In this document: positions 39,477 to 54,400 of the stretch, piece after piece
Position numbering within the stretch: position 1 is the stretch's first letter
Layout of the letters: every line of letters begins with the position of its first letter
Source: Tubulanus polymorphus
Lineage: Eukaryota; Nemertea; Palaeonemertea; Tubulaniformes; Tubulanidae
Length of the DNA stretch: 64,000 bases
Assembly: GCF_964204645.1 (NCBI RefSeq)
Contig: NC_134025.1
Coordinates: forward strand, 21,790,001 to 21,854,000
Reading direction: 5' to 3'
Made by a program: the position numbers and the translations under genes
The notes under the pieces: generated by a model
Seen by the model: only the letters and a program-made list of their open reading frames with translations
Told to the model about the DNA's origin: nothing
Database searches by the model: none

Positions 39477-42400
39477 TCATTGTCTATCGAATATTTCCTT
39501 CTCGAAAGGAACGTCCAATCCCGTATGAATCGTACATTGAGTATTCCGGTTCAAGCTGATCGCCGGGAAAAATACGCCTTCTAAATTCGTGAAGGCAATC
39601 GGTCCGTGGGGTTCGTCGTTCACGTAAAAACTGAGCGTCCCTTGATTAAGGTCGAGTAACGCGCCGACGATGCAACCTTTTCCGATTCCGCCGTCCGTAC
39701 GGCCTGTATGTTCACCGCCGTGTCGAAACCAACTCCGATGACTATCTATATACATTCCCCAGCCTTTATCATCTTTACCTGCAAACAATACCATGAATTA
39801 ATATCAATTCACGAACTACGAGGCTTTGTCCACAATTTTTGATACTGGTATTGATTCCAGAATTGGCTCTTAATGGCCAACTAGCAGAAACTGACGGGCT
39901 TGACATGAGATGAGGCGCTGCAGGTAGCTACAGATGGATGAAACTGGCCTTATGTCCAACTGCAGGATAAAGTGCCTCAAGTCAAGAGGGCCGCAGTTTC
40001 GATCAAGATCTTGTTTGTCCTATTAAAAGGCTACAGAACAACCTTTAACAAGGGAACTGTAAGAACCCAGGAACTTTGGTTTGACGAGGCCCAGTGTTTG
40101 AAAGACTGACGACTTAAACCACTTGGCCACTGACCATCTCAAGTTAGCATATAGTCCTGGTCTCTAGTGTAGGAAAAGCTTAGTCCCAGTCCCATATTAT
40201 AAGTCCCAGGTTTAGGCCAGATACTGTACAAAAAAAATTTAAGCTTAAACTTCAGTTAGAATTGATGCACTCATTGAAAACGTTAAGTAACCTATAACAA
40301 TTAAATCAGAAATTTAAGTAAAACTTTTTCTATGAAACTGGCCCCTCAGAAATAGCAAACTCTTAACCTCCCATAGCTGTTGGTATTTTAATCTAAGGGT
40401 CCATTGATTGTCAAACAGTACACATTGCTCTAGCAAGTGCTGCCATCTGCGTAGTAAGTGCTGCTGCCACATTATACGAAATCTATCTCTTGAATATCTC
40501 ACCTAGAGTCATTTCTTTATTGACGTCGAATCTTGCGATTCCGAACACTGGATCTGGTTGATTGTCGTAGCGATCAATCGTAATCTCCCAATAGTGAATT
40601 CCTTTCGAGAAGCCGATCTGGCCCAACACGACCCTGTCGTCGAAACTGCTCGACGTTACCGTTGAGTTCTCATTCGAGAACACCAGTTCCGGGTGAGCTG
40701 TCAATTTCTCCAAGGTAAACCATGCAACTATAAGATAAGACGCGAAAATGAAGAATAAATCAGTTGAGCCAGTTCGACAGACTGATCCGCTGCGAATCGG
40801 ACTGAAATTCACCGCCAATATTTTTGACGGCACGTTTCACGGTCACGTCAAAGATTCTAGGTTTACTGTGCCCCTTAAAAAAGGACTAGTGCCCTTCATT
40901 GTTAAAAATCCACCAAAATCATCCTGTATTCACATTAATCTATATGTTATGTGCCCTATTCCAAAAGTGCCAAATTCCAAATTCCAAAATTCCAAAAGGA
41001 AAAGTGCCCCTAATCTTAGGCAAAACTGTGTCAGCGCGCCCCTTCAGTTAAAATTTCCGCAAAAAGTGCCATTTTTTTTGCCCTTCTCAGAGTGTCAAGT
41101 GCCCTCTTCCAAACCATGAGTGCCCCTTGAACAGGCAGTGTCTTTTTTTTAAATCTATCATGATTTAGGCCTGATATAAAACATTTCCTGTGATTCCGAC
41201 CTGTTTACCAGCTTTCAATAGATGAAAAAAGAAAATGATTCCTATATGCATCTCCTGAAATCTTGTATTGGTTTTGGGTATTTCTGGATTACTATGTTAG
41301 TCTCTAGAAGCCCTCTAAAAGCCATAAAATGGTGCCAAATTTTCAAATTTCCCCATTACCTCCCCCAAAGGCTTGGCACCTTAGCTTGGATACTGGTTGT
41401 GCCTTCAGATGAGACCAGTACCCTAGAATTTCCTTCCAATACTGTCTTACCCTGACTTTGGACCCAACCCTTATTTCAATCAACATAGCGAGAATTGAAT
41501 ATAGAATATCGCGTTATACCTTCGGCTGTTTGTAACGCTATCGGACCACTGTATTCACTTTCGCCGGCATGATTCAACGCCTTAATGCGGGCGTGGTACA
41601 TACTATCGAAGTGAAGCCCGTCTACGGTGCATATCGTCTCGCGACCGCAATACACTTCCTACAAAATACAAATACAATTTAGAGAGCCGATTACGTAAAC
41701 AACAAGATATACACACAACTCATATATAGTACGCTTCTTCGTCACACTTGTGAATCTTAAGTGCGTGTACACTTGACATGAAATTATGCAAAATTAAGTA
41801 GAATCAATTCAAACAATAATGGGCACTTGTTTACTCTATTTACAACCTGGATTTTCAAGTAGCCAATTGTTAAAACCGAAATTTCGCAACCGTCTTCATC
41901 ATATTTGAGATACATTTACTTTAAGCTTGCTAATTTTTTTAGAAATGCGTGTGAAAAAAATATTTTTTTGAATTTGAATCGTGAGCTTTTTTTCATTTTA
42001 TTCACACGTATCAGTCAGCAGCCAGGGCTCTGCTTTATGAAAAGAATTAAGAAATTACGATGAAGAAATAAAACATTTTTTGCGAAACTCGGTATTGGAA
42101 CCAGCCCTTCAGATATTTGCCATTGTTGTGTGAAGTCACGCTAATCGTCTGGGGTGTAGCATGCTGCTTCATTATCCCGAAGAATTGGAGTTAAGAAAAT
42201 CGTACTACTGAGTCTACTCAATCTGTTATAATGTATTAATACATCCACGAGATACAGTGTACTAATTCTCGTTTAGAATACACAATTTTTTCTACAGGGA
42301 GACGAGTATTATCGGTAATATCTTACCCTGAAGGGCCCGTTACAACCGTCATCCAATTCGAGCGTGTACACGTCGACGATACTGCCGGGATGAGGCTGCC

Positions 42401-45400
42401 AGGCGATTGTCACGCTGTTATTCTCGGCGCTGCACTCTTCGGGGATAATCATCGGAGCACCGGGAGCTGAAACGAGACAGAACGGCACCTTGTTAGCGGA
42501 GTGAACGTCATGAACGTCGTCGCGTTGTCGCCATAATACCGAAATCTCATTAGCGAACCGCGGTTTCGTTTCCGGTTGCCAAACGACGCCTGAATGCGGA
42601 TTAACACTTGTTGGTGTCGCGTGCGCTCAATCGGCGAGCATCTCGCTTTTCAAAAACGACAGACAGACATGACAACAATCGACAAAGACGCTCATAAAAA
42701 ATCGTGCCGGATATTCACACCAGTAGGTGTGCAGAAAGCTGGTTTACCGAATTTCATTTATGTTTCCCCCCCCCCCCCGATCTTTTTGTCTACAACTCCT
42801 CAACATTACTAATGCTCAGGGCCCAATTTCACGAAAAAGTGTTTAGTTTGAATTGTTGTCCTCATTGAAGATATGTAGTAACCAATAGCGATTACACCAA
42901 ATTTTGAGTTTGAATTTGTGAAACTGGGCCCAGGAGATAAACACGTTAGCTATTCTGTGTAACAAAACACACAAAGCCTTCCGATTAGAAGTATTCAAAC
43001 TTTTTCGACTAATCAGTATTTTCACACACAAATAATGCCGTCAGATTTAATCGAATCCAGATTTATACATCTCGAATTCTTCGATTATTTACGGTCTAAT
43101 CCGTTTAATCCGCATCTGCTCAATCCGGATTTTGGTCCTATCCGGACAATATTTGCATTCCATCTGTTCATCAATATACAGGAAAATGACTCTCGATACG
43201 GATTTCCCGCAAACCGGAGGAATTTTGTTGGTACCAAATGATCCGATTAAAGCGGATTCTACTGTATTTCAGAAAACGGTGGTATTTTTTCAAAACATTT
43301 TTCACTTATTCGAACATTTCTCGGTATAATATTTCCAGACTGCGCGAAATAAGTACGGATCAATAATTAACGAGTCTGACGCGTACATGATATACGATTG
43401 TAATAAGGGTTGGGCGAAACTTTAAGTGCAAAATCGATCATTATTACATATAGAACTAATATAATTTCAGGAAATAATCGATAGCGTTGCAGTCTTAGGT
43501 ATGTCGGTGGTGTTCGTGATCTGGGTGATCGCATTCAGTCAAACCGAGCGCTATATTAACACCCTGGCACGCATTGTTGAGAGATCCAATACTATCGTAA
43601 TTCACTTATCAACTTATGAGATAATTTACTTATAAGTCAAGAGAAGATACACAATATCCGTGTAGGATGGATATACGATCGAAATTCGTCAATAATTCAG
43701 CCAAAGATGAAAAATTCTTAAAGTGTATAGATATATCTAAGCAGGCCCGTGTCAAGGGAGGGGTTTGGGGGTAGCGAATGAACCCCTTGAAATTTTCAAA
43801 GTACCCTTCAGAAAGTCAGTGTAAAAAAATTTTGGTGAAGATTTCTCGCAAAATTTGGATATAATTTTCATCCTCGCCTGCCATGAGTGGAATCCTTGAT
43901 TGCCAGAGCAGCATTGGCAGTTCCCCGTTGGGAGTTCGAGCTGGAAAACTGGAGCAAGAGGAGTCATTTCCAGTTTGATTAAATTCAACCAAGAATAGTC
44001 AATGTTACTGTATAGTCAATCATAGCTATTCGCATTCAAAATTGATTAATGCTGAAGCCATAGTTCCGACATACATCTATCTGAGGTGTATATTAAATTT
44101 CATCTATATCATCAATTATTTAACTGCACAATCAAATATTTACTTCTAAGACCTTCATGCAATAATCATTTCAGGTTCACGTAGGTTCTTCGTAAAATGA
44201 ATTACATTTCACTTCCAATAAAACCCCTTTTTTATCTTGAAATTGGGATTGACACGGTAGATTTCGTTTGATTTGTTATGTTTTGGTGTCCCCTTACAAA
44301 ATCACCAACTGCCAGGAGCGAAACAGGGGATTTAATATTGAAATCAGAAAACGAAGTACAGATAGTGTGATCGGTGGTCAAATATAGAGAATTTTTTTGT
44401 TTAAATCCTGAGTACTCAATTGGAAATTTCTAACAATAACACAGTGGATATACATAGCCGAAATGTGGAATGGTAAATTGTGCTTGGAAAATGCGATTAT
44501 TTTGACGTCAGATACTACTCTCTCACGGTATCAATTCATCTCATGATATTACCCCCAACTGTTACTCGCCATAAAACCATATCAAAACACGAAAACACGC
44601 AAACACCCTTTTCATTTTTATACAGAAAATAATCAGCTTTTCATATCTGTCATTTCGTCATTTTTTCCCCCATTGAATATCAGTCAGGGGATGAAAGGTA
44701 TTTCATAAGTAGGAAAAATACGCGTCAGAATATTCATCTTCAAAAGAATATTACATATACTAGCCGCCATTTTGTTATTATGAAGTTGTCAAGAAAATGT
44801 TTGATTACAGTTTAGAGAAAATTCAGCGACTAATATCCGCCTGTGCCATACACGTATCAAGTGGGACAGTAGTCAACAACAGACAAGAGTAACACTTCGG
44901 CAAATGAGCACCAATTCAATGAAAAAATTCGTTTTTATTTGTGTGGGCGCGTAATCGCGATCTCCGTTCCTATCAATAAGTGGACAGCCGCGGCATTTCA
45001 GCAGTCGTGAAGAGTTATTTCATAAATATTTGAAGGAGGTTTTGGCGCCAGACCGACTACGGTTTAACAAATACTTGATAAGCCATTACCGTGTTGTAAT
45101 ACGCTGCCATCACAGCGTCTGTTGTCCGTCGGTGAAGTTGAATCCGAGACCGGGTACAATTAGCCGCGATCGCACAAGCATTTTAGGCCCGGAACAACTG
45201 TTCACACGGGTACCAAACGGAACCGTGGCTGGTTTGCCTGTTCGCACCAGGCCTGGGCCAAATTTTAGCATGGGTGAAATCATTGCATATGAATTGCAAC
45301 TGGTTCCAGGAAGTGACTCACTTTGCTTTTTTTAAGCATTGTTTAGCATCGAGTGCGTGGTTTACATGCGACAGGCTTGGGCCAAATTCGTGATCAGGAA

Positions 45401-48400
45401 TTTGTGGTGCTGAAATAGCCGCTGCGCCCGACAACACGAAGCAAAGCCTGTGGACATGACAACTAGAAATGATTGCAGATTATCGAGCCCCCTGGGTATA
45501 GTTCTCCAAACATACACACACACAAGGTTATCAGGTCTCATAAACATATCTTATTTGCTGTACATGACTTGCTACCTTTATGGAAGCTACGGAGTCGGTA
45601 AATATCAACATGACAGCCATAATCAAATTTTTTTCATTGTCTACAATTGAGTCACCGAATAAAAAAGGCATATTTGCTTAGACTAGATTCTTGACAACAC
45701 CGTACGACAAATGCTATTAGAAGAGAGTGGAACCAAGGGAGTGCTTTCACACAAAAATTAGAAGGCTTTAAAAAAATTTACCGAGTTCTTTCCCCGAGTC
45801 AACTATATTTAAGTAAAGGAATCCGCCATATCTACGTAGCATAATGTCTATTATGAACGAAGCTCATTTGTTCCAGCTTCGTAACGGTGACCCTCGGGCT
45901 AGACATTTTTTTACCGATCGGCACTTTCCCTATTAAGCTCATTGAGTCATCAAACGGCGTAATCCCAGAAGACGCGCGCGAGAGAGAGCAGTTTTATCGG
46001 CTCAGTCATAAACTCCCGGCTCGATCAAAAATCACAACATGAACGAGACGCGCGAATTGGTCGTCAACCGACAACGGCTTGATGCGGAATTAATTCGATT
46101 TCGTTTTTTCATTCCATCGAATTAAGTATCGCTGGCTTTTTGACGCTGTTAAAACCATTACAATCATCTTTATATACGTTGATAACTACTATGCGTTATT
46201 TAAGGGGTTCTGTTTGAGCCTTTTGCTCAACATCGTTGACATTGAAAATATAGCATAAAACTACATGATAATAAGGGATCGATTTTGGATTTGAATATAT
46301 CGATTATTGAATTGAATTGAATCATCTCTAGCTCTGACATATTGATAACATAGTGCACATGATGTAGTGTGCATCCTCTCACATACAGTTATCAAAATGT
46401 ATCAAAAATAAAACAAGAGTAATCCAATTACGAAATAAACCCCAAATTCGCAATTCAAATTGTTTTTTTAAACGCCAATATTGATGACGTAGTGCATATC
46501 AACGCACACAGAACCCCATCCTTGCTTGCCAGGGTTTGATTGGCGACCGCTAGAGCTCACGCCAATACAAACCCTGGCCGCAAACCGTTGGTCTATTACA
46601 TCGCCCATGATTTCTTGGGCGGACAGGTTCCCGCTCAGCGGCCACCAGTCTATATATCTAGCCAATCAGATGCGTTTATACCGGCACGATATTTGTTCTA
46701 TAAAAACCACGCATCTGATTGGCTAGATATATATAGACTTGTGCCCGCTGAGCAGGAATCTGTCCGTCTCAGAAATTGTGGGCGATGAAATAGACCGATG
46801 AAGGGTTTGCGGCCAGGGTTTGTATTGGCGCGAGCTCAAACCCTGGCAAGCAAGGAGGACAGAACCCCTTGAATAACGCATACTAGGTATCAATGTATAT
46901 AAACATTATTGCAACAGTTTTTATGGCGTCAAAAAAATTCCACTTATACTGGCCTTGAAATCGCCTTATATAAGCAGAGTCATTTCGAGGGATAACAACA
47001 TCAAAGAATACAATTACGAAACTTTAGCGTAAATCATTACTGACCCGTAGAACGCCGGGAGACATACGAAATTTACGATCTATTTCGCAACAACAACAAC
47101 ATGAAAGACTGCAAGTATCTGCGGTAAAAACGAGCATCGAAATAAATCTCTCATAAGCGGTGACAGGAACAGTGATATAATTACATACTCAGCGCGCTGA
47201 AGTGTCGGACGCAACAGCGCACTAATTACGCAATTGTTTACGATTAGTCATCCGCGCGTGCGAACGGGACAAAATCGTGTCCTCGGCACCCCCTCTTGTT
47301 GCGCGATCAAATTGAGACGTATCGACTTTCTGCCAGCGATACCCCAACAACCAGTAATTCGCCGCTAAAAGGCCACCGAGGAAAAAGACGTAACCAGCAT
47401 GACTCGGCATTAAATCGAGTTAGGAAACCGCCGATAATGCGAAAAGATATTGCTCATCGCGTAGGCCGTTCTCAAACTCACAAGAGTGAATATAGATGGG
47501 GATCTATTATTCTTAATACATTTTCATCTCGCGTTATAAAACTGAATGGCTAACTTATACGGTAAACCTTTGCTTGAGCTGCCAAAAGAAGTCCGCAATA
47601 TTCTAACATGGACTTCAGAGTCCATGATTCTAAGATGCATATCTTTTAGTGATGTAGGGACCAAATGTTGGGTTCTTTTAGGATACTATAGTTTTCTTGC
47701 AAAAGATCAGAAGCCAGGACCCAGTTCGTGACTCGTTAAGTTTGACTGTGGACTCTAGTTAAAATCATAGTTCATATCCAGTGTTTTAACCAAAACGTGA
47801 AATCTGATTGAGAAATTTTCGAACACAGTTGTGAGAGAAAGACGCTTCACTGAAGAGGGTCATCGAATCATTGGTAAGAACTGATCCTACTCAACTAAAT
47901 CTAAGCCAAACTAAGCCACTTAGTGTCAAGAACAGCGTCTTGGTCTTGGTGCCAGGTAGTGCTTGAGACTTGCCATGCGTGAAGACGGAAGCTAATTGAG
48001 CAGGGTAAGGATTTACAAACTTCAAGGGTAGGCTATCAATACGGCATGGTAATGTTGAAAAAAAACGTGGCTACATTCAATACCTCTAAAGAATTCCATG
48101 TGATGAATTTCGAAAAATCCATCTAATAATAATAATACTAATAATAATAATATGTGTCTTTTATAGAGCTAAATCTAAACACCTAAACAAAATCAACTTT
48201 GTCGGCTTTAACAGCCAAAATGTTGTGGTTCATTTTCAATAAATCTTTGAAATTTCATCACATAAAATTCTATTGCGGGGCTTTCTTATTCATCGAAGGT
48301 ACATTGTAACGAAACACTGTCTCGGATACGAATAGAATCATTTGAGATAGAATATGGGGTAAAATAACTAGTCACGAGTCATGAGTGAAAGAAAGGTAAG

Positions 48401-51400
48401 GGTGTGAAATATATTTTTGATGCCTACGTAAAAGCCCAACAACAACCAAGCAGTCTGCACATGAATTCAAAAGCAAACCATGAAAAATTACTCGACAACA
48501 TACAGTTCCAAACCATTTTAACAAGATATTGCGGGGTTTGGGGTCTCACACCTCCCAGGGGATAGGAACATCGCATTACGATTCTAATCTAACCGTGTTC
48601 AAGTAGCCACGGGAAGTAGGTTTTCCCAAGACGAATAAGGCAAAAATTCGGGCACATTTAAATACAAGAAACGTCGAAAGCCACATGCTTTTTCCGGGCA
48701 GTAAGAACTGCAGCGAACACTGAAAACAACAATGTAAACATGGCGATAAAAACCTTTTGTCGCGGCGCCATTCATGACTTTCAGGAAAGGGCGTATAGAC
48801 GGACCGATATGGCTATGCGCGCGGCGATACAGAGTCCGATATCCCGGCCGAGTGCGGTGACCGTTTAGTTTGCTCACCCTGTCCGTGAAACGTTTTAAAC
48901 GACCTGATAATGAAGAGATGATCACATGCATGTGGTTAGTAACGAAATGAAAAAAAATGTTATTATTCGCTATCATCGATAATCAGCACTAATAACAGCT
49001 CGAGTATCACAAACTATACAATTGCGTATCTAACTAACATAAACATTTATATATTGCACAGTGGAACCTGCACATAAAAAAAATTTCGGATTGATGATCA
49101 ATTGGAAAGACAAAAAATGATGCCCCAAATGGAAGTATGATTACAGAATACAGCCATATCAATCGAAAAAATAATGTTAAGTCTGATGTTTCCTTGAGCC
49201 AGTGGTTTCCCTCAATAGTTTCTATCACTTCTGATCACTTGATTAGTCCCTTTGTTCTGGATTGTATATATACTTCATAATTTCTGTTGTAACTCAATAT
49301 TTCTGAAGATGACTGTTAGAATATGGTCGAAACGTCGAATAAAATACTAGCTCTAGGAAACATAATTTCTTTGTTATCGTTGTGGGATTCTCTACATATC
49401 ACATAGTGTTTTATCAACGGTTAGGATGTATGATTACTATCGTAAGAGGTTCCATTATAGCATATCATTTTCCTTGCTATAGGATGGTATCAGTTTTTAC
49501 TTAATCCTAGGGTTTAACTCGAACGTCAATAGAGTTAATCCCCTGGCTAAAGTTAAAACTGATCTATTAAACTGGCCGCTGATGTTTGTTGTCTTGAGGC
49601 ACCACATGTTCAGCTGCACCTTTTTATCATTCTAGTACTAATGGATCATCAGGTACCCACGATAATGCACTTCATCAAATAGATGACAAAATCAACGACA
49701 TCAATAAACCTTTTTCTATACCAGTATGGTAATCAAGAGGACATATAATCAACATAAGAATGTCTAAGGCTGAAATGAAATGATACCTTGTTTCTCGTAA
49801 TTGTCTGTAAACTGTTATGAAATTTGTAATCAGTTCATTTCTATAGCTGCCGGATCTGTTACGGTTAGCTTGATCATGATTTAGAACAAATGCACAGGGT
49901 AGATAGGCATCTGGCCGGGTAAACTTTTAAGCTTAGCAGAAATGAGAAACGAGGTATCAATTTTTTCAGCCAAACATTAATCTATCTCTGATGAGTGTAG
50001 TATGTAACAGAAACATGCACAACTATACAAAAAAAAATGGAAAAGAAAAACAAGTATCTAAAACCGCTCGTTCTGAAATGTGATGGAGAAACTAACATTC
50101 CGACAAAAGACCAACACTCAAACGCGATTTCGCAAATTCATTGATTCGCTCAATTCACAGTTAATTGCTTATAACGCTGCATCATCGAAATCGAACGGAA
50201 ATCTATCGCGAAAACATTTATCTCGCCATTCTATTTCCCCTGACTAAACCAAATGGAAGTGAAATGTGACTCAACGCGTGCATTCAATCTACGACCGTCA
50301 TCAACTGATTGAATTTTACGCGGGAGAATCTTCGTAATTAACCGAGCCGTAGATCTCAGATCTCGGTACCTGATGTATGATTCATAATTAATAAGCAATT
50401 CTTATCCTAATGACCCCCTATTGATACGAAACAAAGGATCAACTCATATGACTATAGCGAAGAGAGGTCACATTGTGTGTGGATTGAATGATTAACTCTT
50501 TCAGTGCGTCGACACCGCGGTGCAGTGTATAAATGGGTGATGGGCTTTTCTAATACACTGCAATGCGGTGTATTGATATAATCAGTTTTTATCTCTATTG
50601 AAAGATGGCAGCTCCTGTCAAACAGTTAGATATTAGTAACTAACGATACACCGCATCACGCTGTAGACACATTATAGTGGTATGCCCGTTATTCAATATA
50701 CTAAGGTGGAATCTTTGAAAGATTTCATATCATCTCCACCACTTTTGGGAATTAATCAATCAATCGGCACTGAAGGGGTTCATTCATAAAATTGGGCTTC
50801 ACACGACGACATCAATGATACAAATTTAAATATACAGGGTTAGTTGGGATACTACGCCCAATCTGAGAAAAAGTGAACAATTCCTTGGCAATCCTATTAT
50901 TTCGATATTCAACACTCCCCGAGTGAACAGAAAACAAGCGGGATATAAGAACTATTTAACTCGTCAGAATGGGCTTCAAGTCTTCGCAACATCACGCTGA
51001 GTAAAAAAACATTTCGCGCAGAAAAAACAGCGTCTGCTTTTCGGATAAAAATTCGCGAATGGGGCTTTTATTATTCGTACATCAATACGCTTAAATCGAC
51101 TTGAGAGGAGATGAAGATGAGATTTCGATATTCATATCGGGAGAGTATATCAGTTACATACAGCCACTAGTTCGACCTAAAAACCACAATAATCCCCCAT
51201 ACTCCGAAGTCTTAAGCGCGGACTCGAGTACCTAATCCTTCAGAGACGCGTATTTTATCGATAGGATAATCCAAACACGAGTGTTTTCATAATAGCCGAG
51301 ATTTGCTATTAAAAACAACATCATCCCGAAGTTATAGCAAGGCCGCCGAGATATTCTTGCCAATCCTGATCTGAGGTATCGAGTTGATCTAACCGACCGA

Positions 51401-54400
51401 GTAGATACCGAGATGTGTTTGCGTAACAGGTTCTTTAGCAAATGAAGAGTCGCGGTTTATCCTTCCGCATTCTTCTTCGGAATCAAATCGAATCTGATCA
51501 CATCTAAGCCGCGATCACACGAGCGTTTTTGGCCCACGCAAAATCGGGCCTGGAACAACTGTTCACATGGGTGCCAAACGACCCGTGCCATATTAGGCCC
51601 TACCAAAAACATCGAACTGCAGGCCTGAGCCTTATTTTTGCTAGGACATATTATTGCACCTGAATTGCTATTGGTTCTGGAACTGACTCAGCATTGCTTA
51701 GTATCGAGTGAGTGGTTTACATGAGACAGCGCTCTCTAATAAGACACGGTCTAAATTTGGCTCGGATCCGATCCATGCCAATCCGCGGTTCTAGGCTCTA
51801 CACTGGTACAAATTCCAGCCCTATACGGTTGACTAGATACATAGCTATTTACGTAGTGGGATAAGCTATGGTATCATCATCATCAAGCTATCAGAAATAG
51901 TGTCTTTATTGATCAAAGCTTCAGGTAGACAGTTGATCAAGACGAAGATGTATGGTTTCTTCATTGTCCCCAAAGAATTGCCAATGGTTCGCCCAAGCCC
52001 CACAGCTTCTGGCGAAGCCCTCTCGTGTCTCGCAAAGGTAAAATACTATGTTAGGTATTCATGTTAGGAAATGGAAATGTACGATTACATCTTCTGATAA
52101 CTGATGAATATACCGGCTAATTACTGCATCGGCTAATTACAGATAGACAGAGGAGAGTAGAGGTACATTACAGGAAACATTTGCGAGCATGTCCGCGAGA
52201 GAGAAAAGAAACAAAAGAACGGACAGTCCCCACGTAAAAGCGACCTTTCTCTTTCATTCATTCCGGCAGACTCATCTTCTGAAGCGAAATGACAAGCAAA
52301 TAATTGATCGAGCTTTCCGTCGAGATCCATAAACATGTCAGGTCTACGCAGCCGAGAACATGTCAGTTGTTCTGAGGAAAAGAATCCCCACAAAAATACA
52401 ATTGTCCAACGCTTGGTTGGGTGGATGGACGCTTTCGGCATCTTCTGTCCAGTAACTGATTTCGAAATCCACTAGCGAGCATGGTGGAATTTAGAATCAA
52501 CCTGTAAAGCTCAAGGGGAAATAAAATGATTGGATAATTTCTAGAATCCAATTTCTCTATCCTTTTCTCAGAAAACCCTAAGGACGACGAAGTTATTCCA
52601 AGGTTAAGGAGAGTTGGATCTATATAAGAGGAATAGGATGGTACAAGAGTATATAGAGCAGTAATCATACTTTAATTGACGGTGGCGAGGAAATGTTTGT
52701 AATGCTACTCCTCACCTACAGTTGTCAAATTTGGCAATACATGGCCCGGAATACAGGTAGTATGTCCTAAGGTGGTTAATAGCATTTCTGTACGATTTTG
52801 ATTTCGGATTTTAGACATCGTACAAAAAATGCTATTACGTACATGAGTGACATTTCGCATTCTACCAACCCATGCTGTGGCCGGGTATTTGCTAGTAGAG
52901 AATAATTAAGCATTTTCATCATCATTCTGAGATGAGATTTCTTCTAGAAAATAGGTAATACGCCCGATAAATGAGGCATAACCTGTACCTGGGATACCCA
53001 TTCACTGGAATAATAATTGACCGACGGCAACAGAAGTACTTGAACCGTCAGTACTAACTAGTTCATTAGTATCGATATTCTCTAGGTAAAAAACAAACCA
53101 ATTACGAGATACACAACTTGAATATTCAATGCACTCGATTAGGGTAAAGCCGTTCTTGACGGTGAGGGTTCAACAATTTATACATGCGCACACTCACTTC
53201 ACCGGAGACATACCTGAAAACTGTCGTTTCGACGAAAAACGAACGTATGAGTCATCAATTTGCCGGTGAGAGAGACAGATTTCTGTCTCCGTCGAACTGT
53301 GAACGGAAACCCGACGACTAAGCACGAAATGCTACTCGACGTCTTTTGATATTTCTGGCGCTGCGCATGTTGCATGCACGTAGGTATTCATTAGATCTTC
53401 AGGTAGCAGGTACAGCACGTTTGAAAGACTTCCCCTCGTCGTCATTGTCGTCGTCGTCGAGAGATTTGATCGGATTAAAGCAACAAGATGGAAGAACATC
53501 GCCAAAGAAAGTTGTCGCGAAATATGACGAGAAAGTCAGCGGAGAGAACCCGTACATTTTCCAGCCCTATTCCCAGACTAACTGGTTTATATGTCCACGA
53601 TTAGCCATACTTGAGGAAAGAACAGGGGCGAAAGGGGCAGACTGATTACCTTGACATGAGCACTAAGAAACGAAGGGCATATATACTGAAAAGGGCAAAT
53701 GTAGCCAAAACAAGGGCCTGGAAAATTTTGAAATTTCAGTGCATTATCATACAATTTCTAGGCACTTGAGGGACATTTAAGAGAATACAAGCTAAATCCT
53801 AGTTGTGGGTGAAAGAAGTGCCCTGAATAATATTGCCATAGTATTTTCAAAAGGGCACTGGTAAAAATTGCGATGGGAGCTCCTTGTGCTTGTCCATCTG
53901 CCCTTGAAGTATGGTGTAACATCTCCCAGTGCTTTTACAGAAAAGCAGCTTTATTATTGGGTCTATTTAATCTGGATTAACATAAAATCTGGATACTATT
54001 TACAGTCACGCGTACTTAAAATACTCTAATCAGAATTTCCGTCTAATCTCGATTAATCTCCCCAAATCATCTTGCTTAAGATTAAGATTAAGTTTTGTAT
54101 TTTGATACAAAAACAATTGGAAATGTTCCTATGAAGAAAAACCCTTCAGACTGCACCAATAAAAATGTATGTTTTGGACCGTGAGTCCTTTGATTTTGTT
54201 GATTTTCTCTTTGGTAACAGTGCCGGATTTCGTTATACATTTAGATTCGAATACAATCTAGTCAGCATCTGAGAAGTTTTCCGAGAATCACCATCATCAA
54301 TAAAAACCTTTGGAGAAAATGTTTTCAACACCTGTGGACCGGTAGGTAATTAGAGGTAAAATGCATATCTGTAAAACCGCTACAAAGCAAAACGCTTCTA

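Noticed and set aside
43470-43640. Plus-strand open segment after a ttcag with a hydrophobic stretch ([10 protein letters not shown])
   Set aside because: No donor, partner exon or start could be tied to it.
45030-45335. 101-codon plus-strand open frame
   Set aside because: Its 3' half is a copy of the AGCCGCGATCACAC MITE and the rest lacks any coding feature.
48599-48976. 125-codon minus-strand frame in the TRIM9/67 intron
   Set aside because: No recognisable domain, signal or splice context.
53346-53645. 99-codon plus-strand frame with Ser-rich CpG codons
   Set aside because: Composition is exon-like but no splice partner or motif is seen; too weak to list as a gene.
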